This document shows positions 56,372 to 64,000 of a stretch of 64,000 nt of DNA, in pieces. The notes under the pieces were generated by a model, which was given only the letters and a program-made list of their open reading frames with translations, had not been told where the DNA came from and made no database searches. The stretch is from Streptomyces sp. BA2. Its GTDB lineage: Bacteria; Actinomycetota; Actinomycetes; Streptomycetales; Streptomycetaceae. The translations under genes were made by a program, and so were the position numbers. Position 1 is the stretch's first letter, and the number at the start of each line of letters is the position of its first letter. The stretch is taken from NCBI RefSeq assembly GCF_009769735.1, contig NZ_WSRO01000002.1, forward strand, positions 1,550,001 to 1,614,000, in the 5' to 3' direction.

Positions 56372-57616
56372 ATGCCCACGGCAGCCACCGCAGCGAGCCT
56401 GGCCCTGGACCTCACCTCGGGGTTGAAGACGCGAGACCTCGAGGAGTTCTATCAGGACCTGCACCGCCACCCCGAGCTCTCCTTCCAGGAGCACCGCACG
56501 GCCGGGATCCTCGCCGAACGGCTGCGCGGCGCCGGGTACGCGGTGACCACCGGAGTCGGCGGCACCGGCGTCGTGGGCGTCCTGGAGAACGGTGACGGGC
56601 CCGTGGTGTGGCTGCGCGGCGACATGGACGCGCTGCCGGTCACGGAGACCACAGGCCTCGCGTACGCCTCCACCGTCGACGGTGTGATGCACGCCTGCGG
56701 TCACGACATGCACGTCACCTGGCTGACGTTCGCCGCCGAGGCCCTCTCCGCCGGCCGTGAGACCTGGTCGGGCACCCTCGTGGTGATCGGGCAGCCCGCC
56801 GAGGAAGCGGGCGGCGGAGCGAGGGCGATGGTCTCCGACGGGCTGCACGAACGGTTCCCCCGCCCCGACGCCGTCTTCGGCCAGCACGTCGCCCCCGGCC
56901 CCGTCGGCCTTGTCTCCCACACCCCGGGGCTGATCATGTCGGCCGCCGACGACGTGCACATCGTGGTGCCGGGGGTCGGCGGCCACGGTTCACGGCCCGA
57001 GGCCACCGTCGATCCGGTGGTGACGGCCGCGTACATCGTCACGCGGCTGCAGACCGTCGTCTCCCGTGAAGTGGCCGCGTCGGATGCGGTGGTCCTGACG
57101 ACGGGGCAGTTCAACGCCGGGCAGCGTCCCAACATCATCCCCGCGGAGGCCCGGCTCGGGCTGAACCTCCGTACGCAGGACGCGACGGTGCGCGAGCGGG
57201 TCCTGTCCGCCGTCCGCCGCATCGTCGAGGGCGAGTGCCAGGCCGCCGGGTGCCCCGTGCCGCCCGAGGTGAGCATCGGCGCGAGCTTCCCGGCCACGAT
57301 CAACGACGCGGCGCTCGACGCGGAGATCGCCGACCTGCATCGCGAACTGTTCGGCGCGCAGAGCGTGTTCGACTTCGGGCCCGCGATGGGCAGCGAGGAC
57401 TTCTCCCTCCTGGTGCCCACCGGGGTGCCCTACGACTTCTGGTTCGTGCCCTCCACGCCGCAGGCCGCGTGGCAGGCCGCCCCCGGGCAGGAACTCGGCG
57501 AGAAGATCACCGGGGTGCCGGGCAACCACAGCCCTCTGTTCGCCCCGGACCTCGCGGTCCTGCTGCCTGGCGTACGGACGCTGGTGGGCGCCGCGCTGCA
57601 CCGGCTCGGCCGCTGA
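56372..57616 (+). CDS. M20-family amidohydrolase (peptidase M20D-like)
   Basis: A 414-residue metal-dependent hydrolase of the N-acyl-amino-acid/IAA-amino-acid group. Metal and catalytic residues appear in order: RGDMDALPV, HACGHDMHV, GQPAEEAGGGARAM, FGQHVAPG and AMGSEDFSLL. The dimerisation domain carries GVGGHGSRPEATVDPV. ATG 56372 has AAGGAG five bases before, giving a start before LALDLTSGLK. It would free an amino acid from an acyl or similar conjugate. It is intact although broken genes lie on both sides. Confidence 0.9.
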   Translation: MPTAATAASLALDLTSGLKTRDLEEFYQDLHRHPELSFQEHRTAGILAERLRGAGYAVTTGVGGTGVVGVLENGDGPVVWLRGDMDALPVTETTGLAYASTVDGVMHACGHDMHVTWLTFAAEALSAGRETWSGTLVVIGQPAEEAGGGARAMVSDGLHERFPRPDAVFGQHVAPGPVGLVSHTPGLIMSAADDVHIVVPGVGGHGSRPEATVDPVVTAAYIVTRLQTVVSREVAASDAVVLTTGQFNAGQRPNIIPAEARLGLNLRTQDATVRERVLSAVRRIVEGECQAAGCPVPPEVSIGASFPATINDAALDAEIADLHRELFGAQSVFDFGPAMGSEDFSLLVPTGVPYDFWFVPSTPQAAWQAAPGQELGEKITGVPGNHSPLFAPDLAVLLPGVRTLVGAALHRLGR

Positions 57617-57631
57617 GGTTCAGCGGGGCCC

Positions 57632-58505
57632 TCACGCGTGGCCGAGCAGGCGGTCGATGTCCGCGTCGTCGTAGCCGAGTTCGGCGAGTACGTCCCTGCT
57701 GTGCAGACCGAGGGTGGGCGGGGCGGTGCGTACGGCGGGCGCTCGCCGCGGAAGCTGACGGGGAAGGCTGGGTGCGGATGGGGGCGACGGGGACGCCGCA
57801 CGGCTTGAGCAGCGCGCACCAGTGGGCCACCGTCTCGTCGACGAGTACCGCCTCCAGCTTGGCGTTGAGGGCTCTGCGGTGAGTGACGCGGGCACGGTTC
57901 GTGGCGAAGCGCGGGTCGTCGGCCCACTCCGGGTGGCCGAGCGACTCGCTCAGGCGGCGGAAGAGTCCGTCGCTGCCGACGGCGATCACGAAGTGCCCGT
58001 CGGATGCCGGGTAGGCCTGGTACGGGACGAGGCTGGGGTGGCCGGATCCGAGGCGGGTGGGCCGCTCGCCCGTGGCGAAGTAGCCGGTGGCTCAGTTGAT
58101 GTGCAGGGCTAGCTGCGACTCGTACAGGGAGGTCGTGACGTACTGGCCGCGGCCTGTGCGCTCACGCTCGACGAGGGCGGATGTGACGCCTATGAGGCCG
58201 AAGAGAGCGGCCCCAGGTCGCCCATCGCGTACCCGGCCTTGACGGGCGGTCCCTCCGGTTCGCCCGTGAGCGACATCAGGCCCGCGCTCGCCTGGGCGAC
58301 CATGTCGTATCCGGGCTCGTCGCGCAGCGGTCCCGTGTCGCCGAACGCCGAGATGTGGAGCAGGACCAGGCGGGGGTAGCGCTCGCGAGGGTGCGGTAGT
58401 CGAAGACGTCGGCCAGGGAACTGCCGGGACGGAAGTTCTCCACCATCACGTCCGCGTCGGCGAGCATCCGGTGGACGGCCTGCTGCCCCTCGCGCGTGGG
58501 ACCTG
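57632..58505 (-). pseudogene. CaiB/BaiF-type CoA-transferase, frameshifted
   Basis: Family blocks occur in the right order but in three changing frames: ADVMVENFRPGSSLADVFDYRTLA (58.4-58.5 kb), LVLLHISAFGDTGPLRDEPGYDMVAQASAG (58.2-58.38 kb), GQYVTTSLYESQLALHIN then an in-frame TGA (58092-58094), ATGYFATGERPTRLG and IAVGSDGLFRRLSESLGHPEWADDPRF (57.8-58.1 kb), and DVLAELGYDDADIDRLL at the end. That is at least three frameshifts and one stop, with the N-terminus missing. The intact family transfers CoA between carboxylic acids. Clearly inactive. Confidence 0.85.
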
Positions 58506-58577
58506 CCCACCGTAATCTCCACCGGTAATTCGCCTGATCGTCTTCCTCTGTCCGCACCGCTGTGGGAGAACGCTCGG

Positions 58578-59798
58578 ATGTGCGATGACGAACTGATACC
58601 GCCCCGGGCGGACTTGACCGAGCAGCAGTGGCTGCGGGCCGACGCGCCGCTCGCCCGGGACCTCGCCGCCACGTGGGGGCCGCAGGCCCTCACGCTGCAC
58701 CGGCGGACGCTGCTCGGCGGCGCCGCCGCCGGGGCCGCGCTCGCCGTGCTGCCGTTCGGCGCCCCGCGGGCCACGGCGGCGCAGGGCGCCGCCAAGTTCC
58801 CCTTCCCCGACGCGCCGAACCGCAAAGGGGAGTTCGCCGTCCTGGTGACCGGCGACGCGGGCACCGGCGGCGAGGAGCAGCTGGCCGTGACCGAGGCCGC
58901 CCGGCGGGTGTGCCGTGACGAGGGGATCTCGCTGGCCGTCGGCCTGGGCGACAACATCTATGAGAACGGGCCCGAGTCCGACCACGACTCCGAGTTCCGG
59001 GAGAAGTTCGAGACGCCCAACACCGGCATCGACGTCCCCTGGCTGATGGTCCTCGGCAACCACGACTGCTCGGGCCTGATCCCGGGCAGCGGCGGTGACC
59101 CCTCGCGCGGCGACCGCGAGGTCTCCTACGCGGCCACGTCACCGCGCTGGTACATGCCGAGCCGCTACTACAACGTCGCCCTGCCGTCCTCCGACGCCCC
59201 GGGAGACGGCGACCCGGTGGTGGAGTTCTTCGCCCTCGACACCAACCCCGTCGCCTCCACGGTGGCCCAGACCTCGCGCCACTACCGGTGGGACGGCCCC
59301 TACATGCGCGCCCAGCGCCAGTGGCTGGACTCCGCGCTCGCCGCGTCCCGGGCCCGCTGGAAGGTGGTGCTCGGCCACCACCCCTATCTGAACAACGGGA
59401 AGCACGGCAGCGCCGGTTCGTACGACGGGTTCGTCATCGGCCACTACACGAGCGGCATCCACCTCAAGGAGCTGTACGAAGAGGTGGTGTGCGGCAGGGC
59501 CGACCTGATCCTGTCCGGGCACGACCACACCCTCCAGATCCTGGAGCCCACGACCCGCACGGCGGGCACCCGCCAGATCGTCTGCGGGGCAGCCGCCAAG
59601 TCCGGTGACGGCAGGGCCCACTTCGACCACCCCGCCGCCTGGCAGAACTTCTCCGACGTGGGATTCATGGTCCTGAAGGTCTCCGAGCGCGCCATGACGG
59701 TCGACACCTACACGGTCGACGTCCCCACCCGGACCGCGCGCCTGGCCCACACCACGACGACCTCCACCGCGGTCGCGGGACGCAGCAGCGTGGGCTAG
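58578..59798 (+). CDS. Tat-exported metallophosphoesterase (purple acid phosphatase-like)
   Basis: A 406-residue exported phosphatase. A long N-region precedes the twin-arginine signal HRRTLLGGAAAGAALAVLPFG (Arg-Arg at 42-43). The catalytic core has the dimetal motifs in order: VTGDAGTGG, GLGDNIYENG, LGNHDCSG, VLGHHPYLNNG and LSGHDHTLQ. This set matches the Acp5/TRAP-like group. It would release phosphate from organic phosphates outside the cell. ATG 58578 is the only plausible start before the signal. Nothing in the upstream region indicates Pho control clearly. Confidence 0.88.
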   Translation: MCDDELIPPRADLTEQQWLRADAPLARDLAATWGPQALTLHRRTLLGGAAAGAALAVLPFGAPRATAAQGAAKFPFPDAPNRKGEFAVLVTGDAGTGGEEQLAVTEAARRVCRDEGISLAVGLGDNIYENGPESDHDSEFREKFETPNTGIDVPWLMVLGNHDCSGLIPGSGGDPSRGDREVSYAATSPRWYMPSRYYNVALPSSDAPGDGDPVVEFFALDTNPVASTVAQTSRHYRWDGPYMRAQRQWLDSALAASRARWKVVLGHHPYLNNGKHGSAGSYDGFVIGHYTSGIHLKELYEEVVCGRADLILSGHDHTLQILEPTTRTAGTRQIVCGAAAKSGDGRAHFDHPAAWQNFSDVGFMVLKVSERAMTVDTYTVDVPTRTARLAHTTTTSTAVAGRSSVG

Positions 59799-59811
59799 GC
59801 GGCACGCGCCC

Positions 59812-60459
59812 TCACAGCAGCCGGGCGCCCCGTCTCGCGAGGTACCGGACCGGATTGACGTCGGAGCCGTAGCCGCGCCGGGCCCTGATCTCCAGGTGGA
59901 GATGGGGTCCGGTGGCCCGGCCCGTGGCCCCGCTGCGGCCGATCCTGTCGCCCGTGCCGACGCGGGACCCCCGGCGCACCGAGATGCGGGAGAGGTGCGC
60001 GTACACGGCGTAATGGCCGTCCCGCAGCCGCACCGTCACCGCCTTGCCGTACGCCCCGGACCAGGCCGCGAGGACCACCGTGCCCCCGCCGACGGCGTGC
60101 ACCGGGGTTCCCGTCGGAACGGCGAGGTCGATGCCGGTGTGGTGTCCGGCGAGCCAGTTGCCGCGGATTCCGTAGCGGGCGGAGACGCGGAAGCGCCGGC
60201 GGATCGGCAGGGTGAACTTGCCGCGGGGTCCCTCCGGGGCGAGCGCGCGGTTCTCGGGGACCGCCTCGTCGGCCTCGGCGAGGGCTTCCTCGAACTCCCC
60301 GTCGTAGCCGATGCCGCAGCCGCCGTCGGTCTCGGCGGCGGCGTGCGGCGCGGGTCCCGCCACCGTGAAGGCGCCGCCGGCCAGGAGGACCGCGGCGACG
60401 CTCAGTACGTCGCGTCGTGTGCTGCCCGCTTCACGCGGGCTGTCTATGTGGTAGCCCAT
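59812..60459 (-). CDS. secreted M23-family peptidase
   Basis: A 215-residue exported protein. A Tat-like signal (STRRDVLSVAAVLLAGGAF) is followed by an acidic linker and the LytM/M23 domain: ARYGIRGNWLAGHHTGIDLAVPTGTPVHAVGGG (zinc His and Asp), and GPHLHLEIRAR (H-x-H). All zinc and catalytic residues are kept, so it should cut peptide bridges of the cell wall. ATG 60459 is preferred to a start 12 codons earlier, which lacks support. It converges with the phosphatase gene. Confidence 0.88.
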   Translation of the reverse strand: MGYHIDSPREAGSTRRDVLSVAAVLLAGGAFTVAGPAPHAAAETDGGCGIGYDGEFEEALAEADEAVPENRALAPEGPRGKFTLPIRRRFRVSARYGIRGNWLAGHHTGIDLAVPTGTPVHAVGGGTVVLAAWSGAYGKAVTVRLRDGHYAVYAHLSRISVRRGSRVGTGDRIGRSGATGRATGPHLHLEIRARRGYGSDVNPVRYLARRGARLL

Positions 60460-60565
60460 GAAGGCCAGCACACTGGCGACGGGCCCCGCGCGCACTCCGA
60501 GTGCTCCGCTTGGCGTAACGCCTTCCGTGGCCGCCCCGCGGTCAGATCCCCGGTCAGGTCCGCGG

Positions 60566-62089
60566 TCAGTCGAGGGTCGGCCGGTACACGGTGAGCGCCT
60601 CGGGGAGCTTGTCGAGGAGCAGCGCGGCGGGCGCCGGGGCGAGTTCGCCGTCGTACGCCATCTGGGTGCCCTCGGGCAGGCCGGAGATGACCAGGCGCTG
60701 GGCCTTGGCGGACGCGTACAGGCGGGTCTTGGTCAGCTGGCCGGCCACCGCCGCGGCCAGCAGCCGGGTGCGCGCGAAGCGGCCGCCGCTCGCGATGCGG
60801 ACGTCGAGCAGCCCGTCGGCCAGGTCGTGCCTGCGCACGGGGGCGATGCCGGTGCTGCGGTAGGCGCCGTTGCCCGCGAAGAGCAGCCACATCGAGCGGG
60901 CCTTGCCGTTCACCACCGCGCGCAGCGGCCGCCCCGTGTGCACGATCTGGGCGACGCCGAGCAGCGTGGCGGGCGGACCGCCGACCTTCGGGGACCATTC
61001 CTCCCTGATGCGTACGAGCTCGGGGTAGGCGCCGAGGCTGAACGTGTTCAGGAAGTACACCGGCTCGGAGTGCGTCCTGCCGGCGGGACCGACCCCGGCC
61101 AGGGGCTTGATGCGGCCGACGTCGGCCCGTACGGCACTGCCCTCGGCGAGGGCGGCGCAGGCGTCCGCGACCGTGTCGACGCCCAGGTCCGCGGCGAAGT
61201 GGTTGAACGTTCCGCCGGGCAGCACCATCAGCGGCACGTCGAAGCGCAGGGCCGCTGTCACGGCGGCGTTCACCGTGCCGTCTCCCCCGCACACGCCGAA
61301 GACACCGCCGCGCCGGGCCGCGTCCCTGGCCGCTTCCTCGAGGACCTTGGGCAGCGGCCCCGCTTCCTCCTCGTAGAGGACCACCTCTGCCCGGGGCAGG
61401 GCCGTCTTCAACTGCCGGACCGGGTCCATGAGTTGGGGCTGGGCTCCGGAGGATGGGTTGACCACCACGACTAGGCCGTCACCGTCAGGCAGCGCGGGCG
61501 CGTCCGTCCGGGACCGCGCGGGCGGCGGCATCTGCGCCCTGGAGGGCACCATGCCGCGCACCGCGTAGGCGGCGCCCACGCCGAGGGCCGCGCCGACCAG
61601 GACGTCGCTGGGGTAGTGCACGCCGGTGTAGACGCGGGAGAAGGCCACCGACGCCGCGACCGGGGCCACGGCCGCGCCCATCCCCCGCGACTCCAGGGCC
61701 ACGCCCGTGGCGAACGCCGCCGCCGACGCCGAGTGCCCGGAGGGGAAGGAGCTGGTGATCGGCTGCTGCGAGAGGTGCCGGATGACCGGCACGGTGTCGA
61801 GAAGCGGCCGGGAGCGGCGCACCGCACTCTTGCCCAGGGTGTTGACCGTGGCCGACGCGAGGGCCAGCGAGGCGACGCCGCGCACCGCCGCACGCCTGCC
61901 GCGCGCACCGCCGACCGCCCACATCCCCGCGGCGATGCCGAACCACAGCAGCCCGTGGTCAGCGCTCCGGCTCAGCCGCGGCAGGACGGGCTGCGCCGCC
62001 GGCCAGGAGCGGGAGGCCACGCGGTGGAACGCCAGGCGGTCGGTGGCACCGAGCAGTCTGCGGATGTGCGAGGTCGGTAGATCACTCAT
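60566..62089 (-). CDS. bifunctional PAP2 phosphatase and diacylglycerol kinase-family fusion
   Basis: A 507-residue membrane fusion. The N-terminal part is a PAP2 phosphatase: KSAVRRSRPLLDT (K-x6-RP), FPSGHSASAAAF and SRVYTGVHYPSDV, set among helices. From about residue 205 a YegS/DagK-type lipid kinase follows: VVVNPSSGAQP, VCGGDGTVNAAV, LPGGTFNHFAADLGV and the C-terminal beta-sandwich ending MAYDGELAPAP. One part would remove and the other add phosphate on lipids, so the fusion could balance phosphatidate, diacylglycerol or carrier lipid pools. ATG 62089 with AGGGGG close by. Divergent from a PadR gene. Confidence 0.9.
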   Translation of the reverse strand: MSDLPTSHIRRLLGATDRLAFHRVASRSWPAAQPVLPRLSRSADHGLLWFGIAAGMWAVGGARGRRAAVRGVASLALASATVNTLGKSAVRRSRPLLDTVPVIRHLSQQPITSSFPSGHSASAAAFATGVALESRGMGAAVAPVAASVAFSRVYTGVHYPSDVLVGAALGVGAAYAVRGMVPSRAQMPPPARSRTDAPALPDGDGLVVVVNPSSGAQPQLMDPVRQLKTALPRAEVVLYEEEAGPLPKVLEEAARDAARRGGVFGVCGGDGTVNAAVTAALRFDVPLMVLPGGTFNHFAADLGVDTVADACAALAEGSAVRADVGRIKPLAGVGPAGRTHSEPVYFLNTFSLGAYPELVRIREEWSPKVGGPPATLLGVAQIVHTGRPLRAVVNGKARSMWLLFAGNGAYRSTGIAPVRRHDLADGLLDVRIASGGRFARTRLLAAAVAGQLTKTRLYASAKAQRLVISGLPEGTQMAYDGELAPAPAALLLDKLPEALTVYRPTLD

Positions 62090-62168
62090 GCACCCCCTAT
62101 ACCCCCGCACGCTCTTCGCACCGCGCACATCTTGCGCCGGGACTGTGACGTTCACTTCAATCAGTCAT

Positions 62169-62831
62169 ATGGCAGCCCTCCGTCCGACCTCACCGCAGCG
62201 GCCCTCCGAGCTGCCGCCGACCGCATGGGCCGTGCTCGGCCTGCTCTCCTTCCCCGGGGAGCGGACGGGATACGAGCTGAAGAAGTGGGCGGACGCTTCG
62301 CTGCGCCACTTCTACTGGTCCCCCGCCATCAGCCAGATCTACGCCGAGCTGCGGCGCCTCGAAGCGTTCGGGTACGCGACGTCGCGGCGCTCGGGACCCG
62401 AGGAGCCCCGCGCGAAGCGGTCGTACGCCATCACCGCCGAGGGCCGTGCGGCGCTGATCGGATGGGCGGGGGGCGGCGGGGACGCGGGTCCTGCCGTCCT
62501 GAAGCACCCGCTGCTCCTGCGGGTCTGGCTCGGGCACCTCGCGGCGCCGGATCATCTGCGGGCCCTGGTGACCGAGCACATCGCGCACACGCGGGGCGAG
62601 CTGAAGGAGGTGCACGACGCGCTCGCCCGCGCGGAGGGGGAGGCGGCGTGGACACATCCGCTGATCGCGCTCCGCTGGAGCGGGCGGCGGCTCGAGGCGG
62701 AGATCGGGCTCGCGGAGGCGATGCTCGCCGATCTCACGGAAATGGCGACGCCGACGCCCACCGAGCGCACGGAAACGGGCGCCTCCGCTCCCTCCGGTCA
62801 ACCCCCCGAGGACTCGCCCACCCACGGGTGA
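62169..62831 (+). CDS. PadR-family transcriptional regulator
   Basis: A 220-residue regulator. The winged helix begins PTAWAVLGLLSFPGERTGYELKKWADASLRHFYWSPAISQIYAELRRLEAFGYATSRR and the wing continues to SYAITAEGRAALIGW; a helical dimerisation tail follows. Start ATG 62169 lies 79 bases from the divergent lipid kinase/phosphatase start, without a visible ribosome-binding site, so the mRNA may be leaderless. It probably controls itself and the divergent gene. Confidence 0.87.
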   Translation: MAALRPTSPQRPSELPPTAWAVLGLLSFPGERTGYELKKWADASLRHFYWSPAISQIYAELRRLEAFGYATSRRSGPEEPRAKRSYAITAEGRAALIGWAGGGGDAGPAVLKHPLLLRVWLGHLAAPDHLRALVTEHIAHTRGELKEVHDALARAEGEAAWTHPLIALRWSGRRLEAEIGLAEAMLADLTEMATPTPTERTETGASAPSGQPPEDSPTHG

Positions 62832-62908
62832 CGTGGCTCGCGGCGCGGGGGCCGCGGCCGGTAGGACGGGCGGGGTCAGCCGACCCCGCCGTACGGAGCA
62901 GTGCACCT

Positions 62909-63043
62909 GTGACCACCCGCGCCGTCCTTGTCGCCGCCGTCATCACCGGGCTCCTGCTCGGGATCGTGGGAAGCAGAGGGGACGACTCCGATCCTGCCGG
63001 GCACCCCCGTACGGGCGGTTCCTTCGCGGAGGCGGGCCGTTAG
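62909..63043 (+). CDS. small single-span membrane protein (tentative)
   Basis: A 44-codon frame reading VTTRAVLVAAVITGLLLGIVGSR followed by a polar Asp/Gly/His tail. One hydrophobic stretch of about 18 residues after a basic residue fits a type II or single-pass membrane peptide. GTG 62909 has GGAG about 10 bases before. No family is recognised and conservation is unknown; it may be an accidental frame between the PadR and GDPD genes. Confidence 0.35.
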   Translation: MTTRAVLVAAVITGLLLGIVGSRGDDSDPAGHPRTGGSFAEAGR

Positions 63044-63120
63044 GCTGCGACCTTGCCGCGTGGCACCCACTGTCCTCGCCGCGTGGCCATCGAGCCGCCG
63101 TCGACGGAAGCGAGTGAACC

Positions 63121-63804
63121 TTGAACTTCCTCACCATCGGTCACCGCGGGGTCATGGGTGTCGAACCCGAGAACACCCTTCGGTCCTTCATCGCCGCGCA
63201 AGCCGCGGGCCTCGATCTCATCGAGCTCGATCTGCATCTGAGCAAGGACGGCGCCCTCGTCGTCATGCACGACGCCGACGTGGCCCGTACGACCGACGGC
63301 AAGGGACCGATCGCCGAGAAGACCCTGGCCGAGCTGCGGGAGCTCGACGCGGGGCGCGGTGAGCGCATCCCCGTCTTCGAAGAGGTCCTGGACGCGGTGA
63401 AGGCGCCGCTGCAGGCCGAGATCAAGGATGTGGCCGCCGCCCGCGCCCTCTCCGAGGTGATGCACCGGCGCGATCTGGTGGGCCGCGTCGAGGTGATCTC
63501 CTTCCACGACGAGGCGATCGCCGAGATCGCGCGGCTCGTACCGGGCGTACGCACCGCGCTCGTCGCGAGCCGCTACGGCACCGACGTCGTGGAGCGCGCC
63601 ACGGCGGTCGGTGCCACCACCCTCGTCCTGAACATCAGGCGTCTGACGCTGGAGATCGTCGAGCGGGCCAAGAAGGCAGACCTGCGGATCATCGGCTGGG
63701 TCGTGAACACGCAGGACGATCTGCGGCTCGTGCGCGCGCTGCAGCTGGACGGAGCGACCACGGACTATCCGGAGATCAAGCGGACGGGCCGCTTCACGGC
63801 CTGA
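63121..63804 (+). CDS. glycerophosphodiester phosphodiesterase
   Basis: A 227-residue GDPD enzyme that cleaves glycerophosphodiesters to sn-glycerol-3-phosphate and an alcohol. It begins LTIGHRGVMGVEPENTLRSF (H-R catalytic pair), then LIELDLHLSKDGALVVMHDADVARTTDG with the metal Glu/Asp and second His, and QAEIKD and GWVVNTQDDL late in the barrel. There is no signal peptide, so it is cytosolic. TTG 63121 is the only start near GHRG; purines (GGAAGCGAG) precede it. Convergent with the GNAT gene. Confidence 0.92.
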   Translation: MNFLTIGHRGVMGVEPENTLRSFIAAQAAGLDLIELDLHLSKDGALVVMHDADVARTTDGKGPIAEKTLAELRELDAGRGERIPVFEEVLDAVKAPLQAEIKDVAAARALSEVMHRRDLVGRVEVISFHDEAIAEIARLVPGVRTALVASRYGTDVVERATAVGATTLVLNIRRLTLEIVERAKKADLRIIGWVVNTQDDLRLVRALQLDGATTDYPEIKRTGRFTA

Positions 63805-63816
63805 CCGTGTCCCTGC

Positions 63817-64000
63817 TCAGACCAGCGGCTTGACCAGCAGCTCGAACTGCAGGTCGTCCCGCTGCGGAATGCCGAACCGCTCGTCGCCGTACGGGAAGGG
63901 AGTCATCTTTCCCGTACGGCGGTAGCCGCGCCGCTCGTACCAGGCGATGAGGTCGTCGCGTACGGAGATCACGGTCATGTGCAGCTCCCGCACGCCCCAC
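63817..64000 (-). CDS. GNAT-family acetyltransferase, C-terminal part (start beyond window)
   Basis: The last 61 codons, ending at 63817, read WGVRELHMTVISVRDDLIAWYERRGYRRTG ... FGIPQRDDLQFELLVKPLV. This is the end of a GNAT fold: the VISVRDDLIAWYERRGY helix closing over acetyl-CoA is typical. The substrate cannot be inferred from this fragment. It converges with the GDPD gene, 12 bases apart. Confidence 0.8.
   Translation of the reverse strand, partial: WGVRELHMTVISVRDDLIAWYERRGYRRTGKMTPFPYGDERFGIPQRDDLQFELLVKPLV

Overview
This 64-kb stretch is bacterial chromosome with very high G+C, strong third-position G/C bias and frequent GTG (occasionally TTG) starts. The gene families point to Streptomyces or a very close relative: DUF6421, DUF6986 and DUF6332 proteins, a mycothiol-linked maleylpyruvate-isomerase-like enzyme, many Tat signal peptides, a carbohydrate ABC transporter without its own ATPase, an Imm49 protein and a short Cys-ended leader peptide. 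No rRNA, tRNA, CRISPR array, insertion sequence or phage gene was recognised. Both window edges cut genes.

Layout. 0-4.4 kb: the end of a cell-surface polysaccharide operon (flippase C-terminus, GT2 glycosyltransferase, pyruvyl transferase, RmlC-like epimerase, class III aminotransferase), four of the genes joined by stop/start overlaps. 4.5-16.7 kb: single-gene or two-gene units with local regulators: PAP2 phosphatase, cupin, a MarR regulator facing an MFS exporter, a NarL-type two-component pair, a TetR regulator facing an F420/deazaflavin-type reductase, a geranylgeranyl-reductase-like flavoprotein, an M20 dipeptidase, an AAA-NUDIX fusion and a STAS antagonist. 17.2-26.3 kb: a galactoside-use locus with secreted GH27 alpha-galactosidase, a divergent lipoprotein-permease-permease ABC operon, a ROK kinase and a LacI regulator with a perfect palindromic operator. 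26.4-36.0 kb: a Ser/Thr kinase with an extracellular Cys-rich module, a DUF6986 aldolase-like protein, a secreted EEP hydrolase, etfBA, a flavin reductase behind a short leader peptide, a thioredoxin-like protein, a PlsC acyltransferase, a B3/4 protein and a transglutaminase-like protein. 36.1-41.6 kb: a tightly packed DUF6421-SDR-threonine aldolase operon, then a TGATG-coupled LLM monooxygenase and esterase. 41.7-43.4 kb: a lone amidinotransferase behind a strong hairpin and followed by the severed C-terminus of a SigJ-type sigma factor, which looks like an insertion/deletion junction. 43.4-55.2 kb: assorted enzymes, a secreted amidase, a TerB protein, an acyl-CoA dehydrogenase facing a flavoprotein hydroxylase, a possible pseudo-caspase/TPR protein, a duplicated Imm49 protein and a TetR regulator with twin operators. 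55.2-58.5 kb: a decay zone with two broken genes (amidohydrolase, CaiB/BaiF CoA-transferase) around an intact M20 hydrolase. 58.6-64 kb: a Tat-exported phosphatase, an M23 peptidase, a PAP2-diacylglycerol-kinase fusion facing a PadR regulator, a glycerophosphodiesterase and a partial GNAT acetyltransferase.

Most regulatory logic is local: divergent pairs share short intergenic spaces holding palindromes. I see no large unknown defence or biosynthetic system. The points most worth a second look are the amidinotransferase junction, the Cys-ended leader peptide, the twin-domain Imm49 protein without a visible toxin, the degenerate caspase-like protein, and the small palindromic repeat inserted in frame in the aminotransferase gene.
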